Shown here in pieces: positions 1 to 12,550 of a DNA stretch of 64,000 nucleotides. Location: the NCBI GenBank assembly GCA_008711295.1, contig VUYV01000081.1, positions 3,290,286-3,354,285 on the forward strand, in the 5' to 3' direction. The first letter of the stretch is position 1; each line of letters starts with the position of its first letter. The stretch is from Anarhynchus alexandrinus. Taxonomy: Eukaryota; Chordata; Aves; Charadriiformes; Charadriidae. The position numbers and the translations under genes are program-made. The notes under the pieces are model-generated. The model saw only the letters and a list, made by a program, of their open reading frames with translations. It was not told where the DNA came from and did not search any database.

Positions 1-1280
1 TTTTTTTTTTTTGTCCACTGAAATTACAAGGCCTCACTACAACTTTATATTACTCCCTTGTTCCCTCCATCCATCTGAAATAGTAACGGTCATGAAAATA
101 CTTTGAAAACTTCATTTTAAGAAAAGCAGCGCAGTACTAAAGGGCTCCTAAGGAGCAAATAATTACAATAATAATTCCAATCAAGTCTGAAAAGCACCAT
201 TAAACCAAAATTCATCAATCACGGGTGATGGGAGGAAGCTGGTGCTCCAATTTGATGCTTGGTAGCTAGGCTTAACAGAAAACTGGTTATTAACAACATC
301 CAGTAAGCCAGCTGATGAAACTCCCAGTTACGGCAGACGTTTAGCTGTCTGGGGAGGCGAAACGAGTAAAACCCCCCAAACTCCAGGCTGGGACCAGAAG
401 GGAGGAATCCAACGCAAATTTGTGTCACTAGTGTTTTGAGATTCATCCATCTCACAGCAGTACCTTTCACAGCCTGGACGTTAAAAGCACTTCAGTGACG
501 GCAAAAACAAACCATGCAGCCATGCAGTTCTCCGCAGCAGCTTAGGCTTGTATTTACACAAGCGATGCCCTCACACACACCAACCATTCCCTACGGCCTA
601 TGGGGAAAGACGAAACGGCAGCTGAGATGAAGACGTGCAGATACAACTCAACCGAGAGCAGCAGGAAGGTTGCTTAATTCTTTCCGTACACTTTGCCTCC
701 TTCCATCTCAGCATCGTTTCCACCAGCGCAGCCATGAGGAGAGCCAGAACTGAGGAACGTTCCTTCTGAGCTGCTCTACGCCACTCCCACCCAAACAACT
801 GGGGCTAAAGTTTTGGGGACATCCCGCTCCAGATTCCAGCTCTGGCACCGCAGGTCCACCTCACCTCACCTCAAATAAATGATTTCTCTGACCTTCACAC
901 AATTGTTGGGATACTTGTAGGACACACTCCCAATTTGAACGGGAGAACCTCTAAAAATAATTTACCGGTTCCTGTAGAATTCTTGTCAAGAAATGAGGAA
1001 GCGGCACACGGAGCTCTGGCATCACCTCCAGAAGGAAATGAGAGAAATGCAGTAAGAAGCCCTTTCCTAACAACCGTTCAGACAAAGCAGCACAGAGTAT
1101 GGCATAAACGGCGTGCACAAGTGTACGCAGAGGGGCACAGTACTTCGACCCCCCAGTCAGGAGATGGGAGACAGAAGCATTCAAGACAGATTTTGTAAGG
1201 CATGTCACTAACGTGCCTGGCCACGCTACAGAGACTTGGCAATCATCTTTCTGGAGGAGTGCCACCTTTGTTCATTAATN

Positions 1281-1352
1281 CTATGGCAGGGGGGTTGGAA
1301 CTCGATGATCTTCAAGGTCCTTTCCAACCTAAACCATTCTATGATTCTATGA
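1281..1352 (+). mobile_element. CR1 LINE, 3' end fragment
   Basis: Only the last 70 bp of a CR1 3' UTR are present, starting directly after a single N at 1280. The end carries two ATTCTATG units. The body of the element may be lost in the assembly gap. Confidence 0.85.
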
Positions 1353-1860
1353 AGGTGCAACTGCTGCAGGGATAACCCCTCAGATTGAGACAGAGCCTGA
1401 ATAACAGCCCAGAAGCTTCACCATACCTCCCAAGAGAGAGTGAAGCTGAGGCTCAATGACAAAGAGCAAAACATCCAACATTAACTACAGCTCTGCCGAT
1501 CACAACACAAAGGTGCCACTCTACACCCAGCGGCATTTCATGTGGTGCTACGAGGCGATGGCGTCCATCCGCTGGTGCCGCAGCTTTCCCCGCTTCTGGC
1601 CCGAGAAGTCAGAACATCCACGAGTAACGCGAGCACCACAAGGCACACGCAGTACCCGCGTCCAAAAGGAGTAAGATGAGCTTTTGTTGAAGCACGGGCT
1701 TTGTCAGTCTGCGTGAGCATCACACTGCTCTGCCAGGCTTTAGGACGGGATGATTTTCCTCCTCTAGTGGTCTGAGCAAATTCAGGCAGAACGCACTCGA
1801 AGCAGACAGGAGACTGCACTGTCAGCACCCCACAATTTACTCTAAGGACCACAAATACAG

Positions 1861-1895
1861 ATTTTCTGTATTTGTATTTCTGTATTTCTGTATTT
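1861..1895 (+). repeat. Short tandem repeat, TATTTCTG type
   Basis: About four imperfect 8-bp units of TGTATTTC. Confidence 0.8.
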
Positions 1896-2756
1896 TACTG
1901 TTCACGCAGTACACACACACGATGTGCATGTGTGTACAAACAAAGAAATAAAAGTCTAAACTCAGTGTGAGTTAAGTGACTCTAAGAGTTGAGTTGAAGA
2001 AGAGTTGAACTCTAAGAGTTCAGGGCAAAACACCAATTTCACAGGACACCCATCTCTCCAGCTGAATCTGCCCCGGCCATTTCCAAGGCTTGGTGTTAGA
2101 AACGACAGCAGAAGCAGTATCAAATTCTTATTCTCTTTATTATCTCCAGTGAAGGGCATTTCCATTCGGCATCCAGGGAGAGCAGCGCGTGAGAAACACC
2201 ACTGTTTCGCCACAGTTCAAGCCCTGGGAAAGTTGCCACCCGCCTCTCAGGGGAAGGAGAGGGGCAGGTAGAGTACCTGTTCCAGTCACACAGATGGACA
2301 GACAGGCTCCATCCTGCACCTTGAGCTTTCCCACGCTTACCGAACAACTACCCAAATACTTCAGTATGAGAGAAAATGTGTAACGTTATTTGCTCAAAGA
2401 CAATCTGACAGGAATTGTCTGTCTCGGTGTTGCACGGGAGTAGCTGAAGCTGCTTCACAGTAACTGCAAGGCACTCAGTCTGCCAAATGAATAATATGAC
2501 ACTTAAAAACATCAATTTGATCTTCCTCCTTCTTTTAATTGAAAGGGAATTTTCATTCCAATGAACTCAAAATTAACACTACCATAAGAATCTCATCCAC
2601 CAACAGACTGCAGCTGAAGAGTACTCTGAGATGAAGTGTGAAAGGAGTAAGAGGTGCAGCTCTACACCACCCCCACTGAATTATTCATTTAAATAAGCCA
2701 GATAACTAGATTATAATCTCAAAACTCCCAAGCACACTCATTCTTTATATGATTTT

Positions 2757-2777
2757 TATATATATATATATATATAT
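2757..2777 (+). repeat. (TA)n microsatellite
   Basis: About ten TA units in an AT-rich intron. Confidence 0.95.
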
Positions 2778-3965
2778 GAGATATATTCTATGCGCATCAT
2801 ATAAATAATAAAGAGTGAGCACTGTTGTTCAATTTCCGGTTTTATCCATAAGGAATAATTATTTGGGTCTTACTTATGGTTCAACTTCAGCATGACATTC
2901 TGAGTTGTCCAATTAAAAAAAAGAAAATCACTGCCACATCCCAACATATATGTAATTTATCGGTATAGAAGAGGCAATGTATGAGATTAACTCACAGCTT
3001 ATCTGTTTTGAAAATAACAAACCAGATATTTCAATAATGCCTTCTATCGTCATCATATGCTGTATTTCAACAGTTTCCATGTGGTGTATTATTCAAGTCT
3101 GATGTACACCAGAAACTATGATGGCTGTTACAGTTCTTTCTGGTTATGAAAGTTAATTAAATATTGGTAATTAAGTGTACATAATCTGATGTCCAAAAAT
3201 CAAACTTTCATCTACATTAAAACTTTCCTGGATGACCAAAACTGCAAAGTTGATATTTTCAAGAATGAAACAAGAGACAGATCAGCCAAATCTGAACAGT
3301 GGGAAAATAAATTACACTGTGAGAAGAGAATGGGGTCACATCACTGAAATATACCTTTGTATTTCTTCACAAGCACGCTCAGCTGAAAGTGCTGAAAACA
3401 TGTCACAATTCACAGACTTCGAAAGTATTTGTATTAACAAACTAGCTAACTTAATGACATTCCAAATAAACAGTCTATTTTCACAAAAACTGAAATTCAT
3501 TAACTTACAAAGTAACACAATAAAACGTTTTAAAAGGATACTAGCAAAGCTCCTCTCAAAATTCGATGGTTTTTTTCTGATGCATATCTGTTAATATGTT
3601 TCCTCATTTATACGCCTTCTAAGCTCCCTTCAAAGCAAACGCTTGGCGACCTTAAAAATCACGCAGAGATACTAACAACACAAAACCTTAGTTCAGACTT
3701 TCAACAGCAGATCCTCAACAATGATATTTTAATTAAAAATATTTAAGTCCTTTAAGATATTGATTTTCCTTTCCTAACAATAATTTCTTGTCGTTTGTCT
3801 GATTTTAGCTCAGTTACCAAAGGAAACAGGAGCTGATGAGATTACGCGCTGTCAGTCTGTACATCCTTCCCTACCGAACTCCGCACAGCTCGGCGAACGC
3901 ACCGGGACGGAGAAAACACTACGCATATACACGTCCCACAGAATTCCTGAATCTACTTTACTGAA

Positions 3966-4095
3966 TAGAATCATAGACTGGTTTAGGTTGGAAGGGACCT
4001 TGAAGATCATCGAGTTCCAACCCCCCTGCCATAGGCAGGGACACCTCCCACCAGCCCAGGTTGTCCAAGAGACATCCCTGTCCATCTGCCCCAAA
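3966..4095 (-). mobile_element. CR1 LINE, 3' UTR fragment
   Basis: About 130 bp of the common subfamily of this window, in sense orientation to AKT3. It begins with the 8-mer repeat end and stops near the end of ORF2, with decay after about 100 bp (for example the sequence after TTGTCCAAG). Confidence 0.85.
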
Positions 4096-4889
4096 TTGAG
4101 TTTCCACTGGGGGGAAGACGGTAACTTGAGTTGAGGTTCGAGCCAGTGAGTTAGCGTTCCTGTAGGCACCGGTTCATCCCCATTCCCGGCCCGCGAGCCG
4201 TCAGCCTGCTGCCCAGCCGGGAGCTGGAGATACCCCATGGACCCTGCTAGGACACTGCGCACGGTGGTCCCAGGCAGGGGGAGGAGGATGAGCTGGGATT
4301 TCGGCGCAGTAGAAGGACACATAACACAAACCCACAGGTTCAGCAGGGGGTTTGGCCCACGGACTAACTGCTCTGTGAGTGATACAACGCCAATAAGGAC
4401 AGACAGAGAGAAAGCACAGGAACACAGCAACAATTTAAGTTTAAGAATCAGACACCCTTACGTATATTTTCCTCCCTGTAAATGGAGGCGGCTGGGGGAA
4501 GGGTGGCAATCAACCACTAGGTCTGCCCATACCATTTAAAGCATCACTGGAAACACAATGAAAAGATCAGGCCGGTTAGCAGTTTTCTGATCTTTTTACT
4601 AGTTTGCATGGCAACGACACAAAAGCCAGTTACGAGGGTCGTTTCTACAGGCTTTGCTGCACTGCTGATAATCGTACAAAAATAGCATGACTCAAACAGC
4701 AGTGGCCTAAAACCAGATGTTGGTATTTCCCTATTTCCCTCCTGCCTTCTCCCTTAAAACCTTATACACAAAAGTACTTAAACACGCTTTTAAGATTACA
4801 GTTATGTCGCAGACTTTGCCAGGCCTGAGCCCAGGGCTTCAGTCGTGGCATTTCATCGTCTGCTGTTCTTGCGTCCTAAGCAAAGCAAA

Positions 4890-5005
4890 GGTAGTGAGAG
4901 CCGCCGGGTGAGGAGCAGCTTCCTGCAGACGTCGGACTTCGTGCCGAGCGTCGCTGGGTGCCGCCGCCACAGCAAAGGCGGACGCTCCAGCTTTAACCGT
5001 TACTG
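4890..5005. other. Small CpG-dense patch in intron
   Basis: About a dozen CpG in 115 bp, against very few in the surrounding AT-rich intron. No TATA-like or exon signal was recognised beside it. It could be an intronic regulatory element or a remnant of other origin. Confidence 0.35.
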
Positions 5006-5883
5006 CCCTTGCCCCTGCTCCCTTCCCAGTACCAACAAATCCATTTGTGAGCACCCCCTACATTGCTTCAGGAACCACAGAGGTGGTGTCAGAAATCAGA
5101 AGGAGATATATGTATCTCAGCCCAAACTCCCGTAGGGCTTCATTCTTCTGCTTTCATCCATATTACGGGCAGGAGGAAACCCCGGCTTCGCTACAGGTCT
5201 GGATCTCTTTTGACATGAGGTTACCCGAGTGCTTCAAGCTGCAAGCCTGAAGACATACCCAAATTCCTACCTTTAAATTAATGCCCATGTGGTTTTTGTT
5301 CGGTGAAAGACCTTAGATGGAACATCCGACAACTCAAGAATATTTCTGCAACCCAAATAAAAATATGCTGAAACGATTCTTAAATGAGTAACAGAGAAAT
5401 TTCAAAAAGCTTCCTGATTCTAGCTAAAAATAAAACAAATATTTTATTTAGAAGTATATGGGGCTTTTGAAGTCCTCAGAGTTTGCCAAACTATTCAATT
5501 TCTCCTACTCAGGCACAGAGATGAAAACTCATCAGGGCTGAGATGATCACAGGGAGAACCTGGCACAGGCTGCTCTTTCATATGCCCTCATGGTTTTTCT
5601 GCCAAAAATAAATACATCCGATCACAAATGCTAACTACTATACATTTTTCATCTAAAGGCAACGACCTTCTCTGCTCCAGCGTGCCATACAACATTTTAT
5701 TATCATTGTGTAGTACCAAATTAGTTTAAGTAGTCAGCAGTATCAGAAAGCTACTAATTCCATTTGACCAGTTGGATCCGTTTGACCTGACAGAGCCACT
5801 GTCTGCTGCGTGACATACTCGAAGTTTACAGATATGCAATTCTGTCTCTAATCACACCAGTAAAGCGATAACCTAGTAAGTAC

Positions 5884-6041
5884 AGAGGTGGTTGAGTCAC
5901 CATCCCCGGATGTGTTGAAGAGCCGTTGAGATGTGGTGTTGGGGGATATGGTGTAGGGGAGAACTTTGTAGAGTAGGGTGGATGGTTGGACTCGATGATC
6001 CCAAGGGTCTCTTCCAACCTAGACAATTCTACGATTCTATG
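5884..6041 (+). mobile_element. CR1 LINE, 3' fragment of a divergent subfamily
   Basis: About 155 bp ending in ATTCTACGATTCTATG. Its 3' UTR reads GACTCGATGATCCCAAGGGT, unlike the main subfamily. It matches the inverse copy at 27603-27990, so it defines a second subfamily. Confidence 0.85.
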
Positions 6042-8522
6042 TACTTAATCTCCAGTAGAAATGATAAAACTAGTGGCACAGGAGCACAGTGCACACACGT
6101 ACAAAACTATCCCCCAGCAACTACTTGGAATACACACGATTTTTTTGTTTCCATGACTCTGACTGTGAACTTCAGTACTTTCACGGCTAACGGAAACACA
6201 CTCCTGAAAGGCAGCCAGAAAATGACAGTTTCATGGTGCATAAACCTCAGGCAAGAATACTGTGAAATATTTTACTATGCAAATAATTATATCAACTATC
6301 AATTTCATCAAATGACCCTACTGCTGAAGACTGTATTACTAATAATAAACAGCAACAGAAGCAAGCGCAGAATAAATCTATTTGAAAATCAAATTTGTTT
6401 GATGCGCATTCCTCCTGAGTTATTTTAGAATACCGAAACCTCAAAAATATTCATATAAGCATTCTAATAAACATACTTAGTGAAAGATCATTAACCTTAT
6501 TATTATGTTTGAAGTTTGTAATTCCAAGCACAGTCTTACACTGTGCATACTTCAGAACTGGTGAGACCGTGCGTGCAGAAGGAACAACTGGATATTTTAA
6601 CCAACCGGACAAACGGCTCTGTAATAGGAACAAAACTATTTCTAATTAAACAGAAAAACATACTGTCAGAAGTCATCTTCGTGAGTTGTTTTTCCATAAA
6701 GAACACCTTGTGTGCCAATATTGCACAAAGCAATTCCTGTGATCCCTGAAGTTAACTGTTCAACTGGGGAAATTCAATGGATTTTTTTACTGGCGAACTT
6801 AGATTCCCAAAGCAACAGAGGACAGAGTAAACAATGAATGACTACAGTTTCCCCAGTTATAATACTCCAATAAGCCATATCTACCTCATTGAGCATAAAA
6901 GGAAAATACCTGCATTTATACATTTATATATATTTTTTTACATGTTTGTATACATTTATACATATATTTATACCAGCAAAGTGCCTCCTTTTATTTCAAT
7001 AGCTCAGAGTAAGATCTTGACTGAAAGACACTTGCTATGTTGATTTGTAAAGACTCAAAGCGCATGCTTAAAAATTAAGCGTTTCTATATTTTCTTAACT
7101 AAATACGATGTTGAACACAGTGTGGAATCGAGATCCCTACTTCTAATGAAAAATAATTAAGAAATCTTTTTTCAACAGAGCGAGGGGAATGTAACAGCTT
7201 TTTCTCTCTCACCCACTCCTAGCACACTGCAACCCAATCAATTTTAGTGGGTTTTTTTAAACTCCAGAAAGGTCCTCAACTTGTATTTTTAGATTTTATC
7301 CTCAAAGCGCTTCTCTACCATGTCCTTACATAACCAACCAGAGGTTGAGCTCATAAAGCAACCCGATTAATATACTTTCTCCGATTATTCATTTTAGAGT
7401 TTCTTGAAACCTCATGACACTGCCAGGGGAAAATTGCACACGTATCAAGTAACTTCGGAGTACCACATTCGGTGTGGTGTACATATACAAGCTCATATTT
7501 CAATTCCGGTATTTGTCAGAGAAGTACCACACCAACAACCACACATTTTTAAAATTTCAGTTCAACAACAACTGAAAAAACAGTTTGTATCATTGACATT
7601 GTAGCATAAACATATTCTGCTCGCTCATATGTCTTCCATTTTCCTTTTATTTGAACAAAGCAAAAAAGGGAGAAACATCTATCTTTTAAAATTACGCAGC
7701 TCAACTGGCAGATTAACAATGTGAAACAGTTGGGGGAAAAAAAAAAGACTTTATCAAAATAGAAGGGGTTTGTAGCAACAAGTAAATTCTTACACAAGTA
7801 CTGAGATAAAAATCAGCTTCTGTATATAAAACAACTTAAGTCAAATTGAGTTTCACTACTGAGTAAGATAAATTTATTTTCCAAAATCATCCCCAAAGTG
7901 TTGATCATTACAGGAACAGGACTGGGTTTAGAGACAACTGTTCCAATTGAATTCCCAGTACTCGCTTTCTCCACAAGCTGTTTTGGCTCAGTCTTTTAAT
8001 GCTATTTTAATTTTCTTAGCTATCTCTTTAAAAATAAGTTTGAAAAAGATTTCTATTTCAACACAAACAATCGGAAAGTAGATTTTTGCTATGAGTCACT
8101 TCCAATCACTTCATTTTCCTATTTCCATAAAACAACTTTTCAATAAAAGGCAGAAATAAAATACAATTCAGGATAAACTTCCATTAGATTTTCTCACATT
8201 ATCTTGAGTCATACACCTACTTTTCTCTTGAAGGCCCAGGAAGAAAAAAGGAAAGGAAAAGATTTGGACATTTACATAAGAAAAGAAAAATCTTTGCTGA
8301 GTTTAGCTTGGTTTGCAAAATTTATTTTTGGTGCACGGACAAATTATTACCGAAAAACAAAAGATTAAGTAAGTACACCTAGTTCAGAATAATTCCTCGT
8401 TTGTGTTAGCACAAAAAGTTGCAGAGAAAAACATGACTAAATTCAGAGAGCCGCAGCCCTGTGACTATCAGTTGAAGCCACCTTGCAGCAGCCAGATTAG
8501 TCAATGTCATATAAAGACGTAC

Positions 8523-8610
8523 CTTTTTATCGTATACATCTTGCCAATTTACTCCAGCGAAGAAACTATGACGCATGATTTCTTTTGCATCGTCTGGGCC
8601 TCCACCAAGT
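8523..8610 (-). CDS. AKT3: AKT3 coding exon, end of kinase domain (residues 388-417)
   Basis: An 88-bp exon: one base completing R388, then 29 codons from [17 protein letters not shown] to NWQDVYDKK. It ends the kinase fold at F405 and begins the AGC-kinase C-tail. Residue 406 is alanine (SFFAGVNW), where human AKT3 has serine as I remember it; AKT1 has alanine at this place. The acceptor is CTCTGTAG and the donor AAG|GTACGT. The remaining tail, including the turn motif and the hydrophobic motif around S472, was searched for in positions 1-8522 and not found, so it should lie outside the window. Confidence 0.97.
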
Positions 8611-9369
8611 CTACAGAGAGCAGAAAAGAAATCGTATTAAACAAGCGTTACTCTTAAAGGGAGATTAAGTGATTGTAATGGTTAAAAAAGTGACCATTTG
8701 TTCTTGACTATCTGGGAACAATTCTCAGATATTTAATATGTAATTCTCACCTTTTTAATATGAATCTGGGTGATCTTAAGAGAAAATGTGACAGTAGAAG
8801 TATCTATGTCATGGTCTATTCCATTTGATTATCCAACCACAGTGTTCATTACTGTCCGTGATGAGCTTTTTCAATAATTCATTCATTTTAAAAACATCCT
8901 CAAGTTTAGTTTTCTTGAAAGACCAATTAACATTCTGGCACTATTAAAAACCAAAACCAACCCAACAAGGCTGACATAAAATTTTGCCAAGGAGGTGCCA
9001 GGCACTGAATCAGTAATGACTCACGCATCATTTTTATACAGTGTTCACTGCTGTTGCATCTGGGTGCTGTAACAATTAACCAATTACCATAAAATAGTCT
9101 CAATCTGAGTCAATTAGTATAAATTAATAAATTGTAGGCCTGCTGAGAAGGTTATTTAAAGGCCACTGTAAATAACCACACTATTCACTGTTGCCCATAG
9201 CTTGCCAAAGTCAGACTGTGGCAGATCTTCTTAGGAAGTGAATTCCACCTACTTTGGGTGAACTCGCCCAAGGTGATTTGAGCTCATGGACATGGCCACT
9301 GCTGCCAAAAGAGGAGGGTCCCACCCCTGCCCATACCTCTCTCCTCTCACTTGCATCTACATCATCATT

Positions 9370-10165
9370 ATAGAATCATAGAATCATAGAATGGTTTAGG
9401 TTGGAAAGGACCTTGAAGATCATCGAGTTCCAACCCCACTGCCATAGGCAGGGACACCTCCCACCAGACCAGGCTGCCCAAGGCCACGTCCAGCCTGGCC
9501 TTGAACACCTCCAGGGATGGGGCCTCAACAACCTCTCTGGGCAACCTGTGCCAGTGCCTCACCACCCTCACAGTGAAAAACTTCTTCCTCATGTTCAATC
9601 TAAACCTGCCCTCTTCCAGTTTGAAGCCATTCCCCCTCGTCCTATCACTCCATGCCCCAGTAAAAAGTCCTTCCCCAGCTCTCCTGTAGGCCCCCTTTAG
9701 GGACTGGAAGGCCGCACTAAGATCTCCCCGGAGCCTTCTCTTCTCCAGGCTGAACAGCCCCAACTCTTTCAGCCTCTCCTCATAGGAGAGGTGCTCCAGC
9801 CCTCGCATCATCCTCGTGGCTCTCCTCTGGACACGCTCCAGCAGGTCCATGTCCTTCTTGTGTTGGGGACTCCAGAGCTGGACGCAGTACTCCAGGTAGG
9901 GTCTCGCAAGAGTGGAGTAGAGGGGCAGAATCCCCTCCCTCGCCCTGCTGGCCACACTTCTTTTGATGCAGCCCAGGATGCAGTTGGCCCTCTGGGCCGT
10001 GATGGCACATTGCTGGCTCATGTTGAGCTTCTCGTCAATCAGCACCCCCAGGTCCTTCTCCTCAGGGCTGCCCTCCAGCCATTCCCTGCCCAGCCTGGAT
10101 TTGTGCTTGGGATTGCCCCGACCCAGATGTGAGACCTTGCACTTGGCCTTGTTGAACTGCATCAT
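9370..10165 (-). mobile_element. CR1 LINE, 5'-truncated, open ORF2 C-terminus
   Basis: About 800 bp in sense orientation to AKT3. One uninterrupted minus-strand frame of more than 260 codons covers the ORF2 C-terminal region from KAKCKV through the [11 protein letters not shown] block and on through the 3' UTR. At 9464-9466 the usual stop TAG of ORF2 reads TGG, so the frame ends only in the terminal 8-mer repeats. The element is cut off before the reverse transcriptase catalytic motif. It is near-identical to the copy at 16889. Confidence 0.95.
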
Positions 10166-10589
10166 TCCCACTGATGACTGAGAGCTGAGTCAGAGAAAAC
10201 GAGAAAGAACTGGCCGCTTTTCGTTGCATTGGCAAGTCAAATTTGGCTTAACAAGTTCATTGAGCTCTCTTGAGCTGCTGCTGGTGGTGGACAAAGACCC
10301 ACACATCCAGTGAAGGGAACCTATGCCCATTTCAACAACGTGTGGACTTTCAGGACTGCTCAGCTCTCATGTCACTGAGACTGGCTGTCCTCCTGGTCTA
10401 ACAGAAAAAAAGCTTATCTTAACTGAGCCAGCAGGCCATGCGCGTTAAATATTGACAAGAGGAGTGACACGAGCAGTTTGGGTTTCATTAAAAGGAACGG
10501 CTAAAGATATAAAGACAAATTTTAAAAGCAACATTGTAAGTAAGATGAATTCCTCTCTAAAGCATTTATTGCAAGGGGCAGTAATTATC

Positions 10590-11055
10590 ACGGAATCACG
10601 GAATCTTCAGAGTTGGGAGGGACCTCTAGAGATCATCCAGTCCCACTCCCCTGCCAAAGCAGGACTGCCCAGAGCACAGCACTCAGCACTGCATCCAGGC
10701 GGGGCTTGAAAACCTCCAGAGAAGGGGACTCCCCCACCCCCCTGGGCAGCCTGTGCAGTGCTCTGCCACCCCAACCCCAAAGGAGTTTTTCCGTGTATTT
10801 GAACGGAACTTCCTCTGTTCCAACTTGTGCCCAGTGCCCCTCGTCCTGTCACTGGGAACCACTGAGAAGAGTCTGGCTCCATCCTCCTTCAACCCACCCT
10901 TTAGATACTTGTACGCAGTAATAAGGTCTCCCCTCAGCCTTCTCTTCTCCAGGCTAAAGAGTCGCAGCGCTCTCAGCCTCTCCTCATACGGGAGATGCTC
11001 CAATCCCTCAGTCATCTCAGTTGCCCTACGCTGGACTCTCTCCAGCAGTTCCCAC
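10590..11055 (-). mobile_element. CR1 LINE, 'GATTCCGTGA' subfamily, 5'-truncated
   Basis: About 465 bp with a different 3' end (ATCACGGAATC) from the copy 400 bp away. The ORF2 block [14 protein letters not shown] is readable, followed by a one-base deletion shared with the copies at 34778 and 43478. Confidence 0.93.
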
Positions 11056-12098
11056 AACCAAGAAAAGAAATCTGTATTGGAAATCTGCTGCTGAATGACA
11101 ATATTCTGGACTACTACCTCAGTCTTGCAGTAATTGGGTGTAAAGTTATTCTCATTTCCAAGCTGTATTCCCCTTTGTTTCTCAACTACTCATTGTAAAA
11201 TTCTCTACGTCTCTGCAGAGCATTGCAGTTAGTCTGCCGTCTCCAGACTTCTCTCAATATCTTCCCATCCAGCTGCTCAGAAAAAAGCTGAGCTGCAGTT
11301 AACCTCTGTGCTCTCACCCTATTTAGCATCAGCTCGCACCAGAACTTGAATATGAATAAGCTTGTAAATGTAACACTACTGTCTGCAAAGATTAATTACA
11401 AGGAACTATCTTTTCAATTCTAAAGGTTAATATATTTGATGGGTCAGATTGTTTGGAGGTTAAAATGCATTAGGAGTTGCTGCAGGAACAAATTTTTACT
11501 TTGCTCTCCGCGTATTTGGCTGGTTGGGCACACTCTGCTTTCACTGCCTGCAGTAAATTCAGCTGAAGAGGCATTGGTGGGCAGCAGCAGAAGGGCTGAG
11601 GGCTGAGGGCTTGCACTGTCCTGGCTGCTGCGCTTGGCTGTGGGCAGGCAAATCCCTCAGAGAGACACGGCCACCACTCCTGCCCTGAGTGCCAGCGAGC
11701 AATGCCCGCTGCTGAAAACCTCTTGAGGACACACTGAGGATGAAGGAGGACTAGAGAAGAGAGACAGACAGACAGGAGAACGGCTGCGGCATGAGAACAC
11801 GCCAAGAGACTCGCAACGCCAACAGAGAGACTGGGGAAAAGAGGGGACCTACAGGCGAATCTCACCGATTTACAAAGACAGAGAATTGTTTTAGAACCAC
11901 AGGGGACTGGACGCTGCTGGTCCAGTGCAGGAGTCGCTGGAAAATGCCTCTCCCAGGCAACAATCCCAGAGGGAAAAGCCCGCCACAAAAAGGCAGAGGC
12001 AGCAGCTGGGTGATACTTCCTTTCAAACCACTCTATCTAAATTTCACTCAGAAGATGCATTCTTTAACAAGTTATTAGTTTACATGGTCTGATATGTG

Positions 12099-12141
12099 AT
12101 TTATTTATGATTTATTTATTTATTTATTATTTTTATTTTAC
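12099..12141 (+). repeat. TTTA-rich simple repeat
   Basis: Imperfect TTTA units between an A/T-rich flank and TTTTACTGA. Confidence 0.85.
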
Positions 12142-12550
12142 TGATAAAATTTAGCTGTGGGTGCCTATACGTGTCTTCTGGCATCATCACTTCCAAAAAA
12201 AAGTGCTGTAGTCACCATGAGACACTGCAGCCAACTCAGGGTTAAGTCATACTCTTAAAAACAATCGAGAGCTTTCCCTGAAAAGATCCCTGTGTTTTCT
12301 GTGAATGATTTTTAAAGTGTTATCTTGTTATCCTCCACGTGCTTTTTCCCCTTTTGCTCGTTAGGCTCACTCCATATATTGTTGCTGTGTTGAAGAAGTG
12401 GAAATCTGAGCCGGTATGTCTGCATACAGCCCTTTCCTGTGACCGACAGGTCCTTCATCCAGGCAGACCAGGCACCACTGGCCTATGTTTACATTACCCA
12501 GTATAATGAGAGAATTTATTACGCCTGTATACCCAAGTAATTTCACTTAC

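Larger units (their letters stand above)
1..8522 (-). other. AKT3: AKT3 intron (5' part) downstream of the last exon seen
   Basis: At least 8.5 kb of intron lie beyond the exon ending at residue 417; no tail exon is found. The region opens with a run of T. It holds CR1 pieces at 1281, 3966 and 5884, short simple repeats (1861-1895 and 2757-2777) and a small CpG-dense patch at 4890-5005. The remaining stretches, including 6045-8520, show nothing recognisable. Confidence 0.8.
8611..12550 (-). other. AKT3: AKT3 intron, 3.9 kb
   Basis: The intron contains two sense-strand CR1 copies of different subfamilies in near succession (9370-10165 and 10590-11055) and a TTTA-rich tract at 12099-12141. The stretch 11060-12090 is less AT-rich but has no recognised feature. 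Confidence 0.9.

Noticed and set aside
3852..4433. A 193-codon open frame on the minus strand
   Set aside because: It crosses a CR1 fragment, has no recognisable domain and no splice or start context. Chance in a GC-richer patch.
1..8522. Search for the AKT3 C-terminal exons (tail with the hydrophobic motif)
   Set aside because: No stretch encoding the expected LVPPFKPQ or YFDEEF motifs was found on the minus strand, so they are taken to lie outside the window.
9401..10132. Plus-strand open frames of about 100 codons, repeated at several places ([12 protein letters not shown]... type)
   Set aside because: They are the antisense of CR1 ORF2 and the 3' UTR, which recur with every copy.
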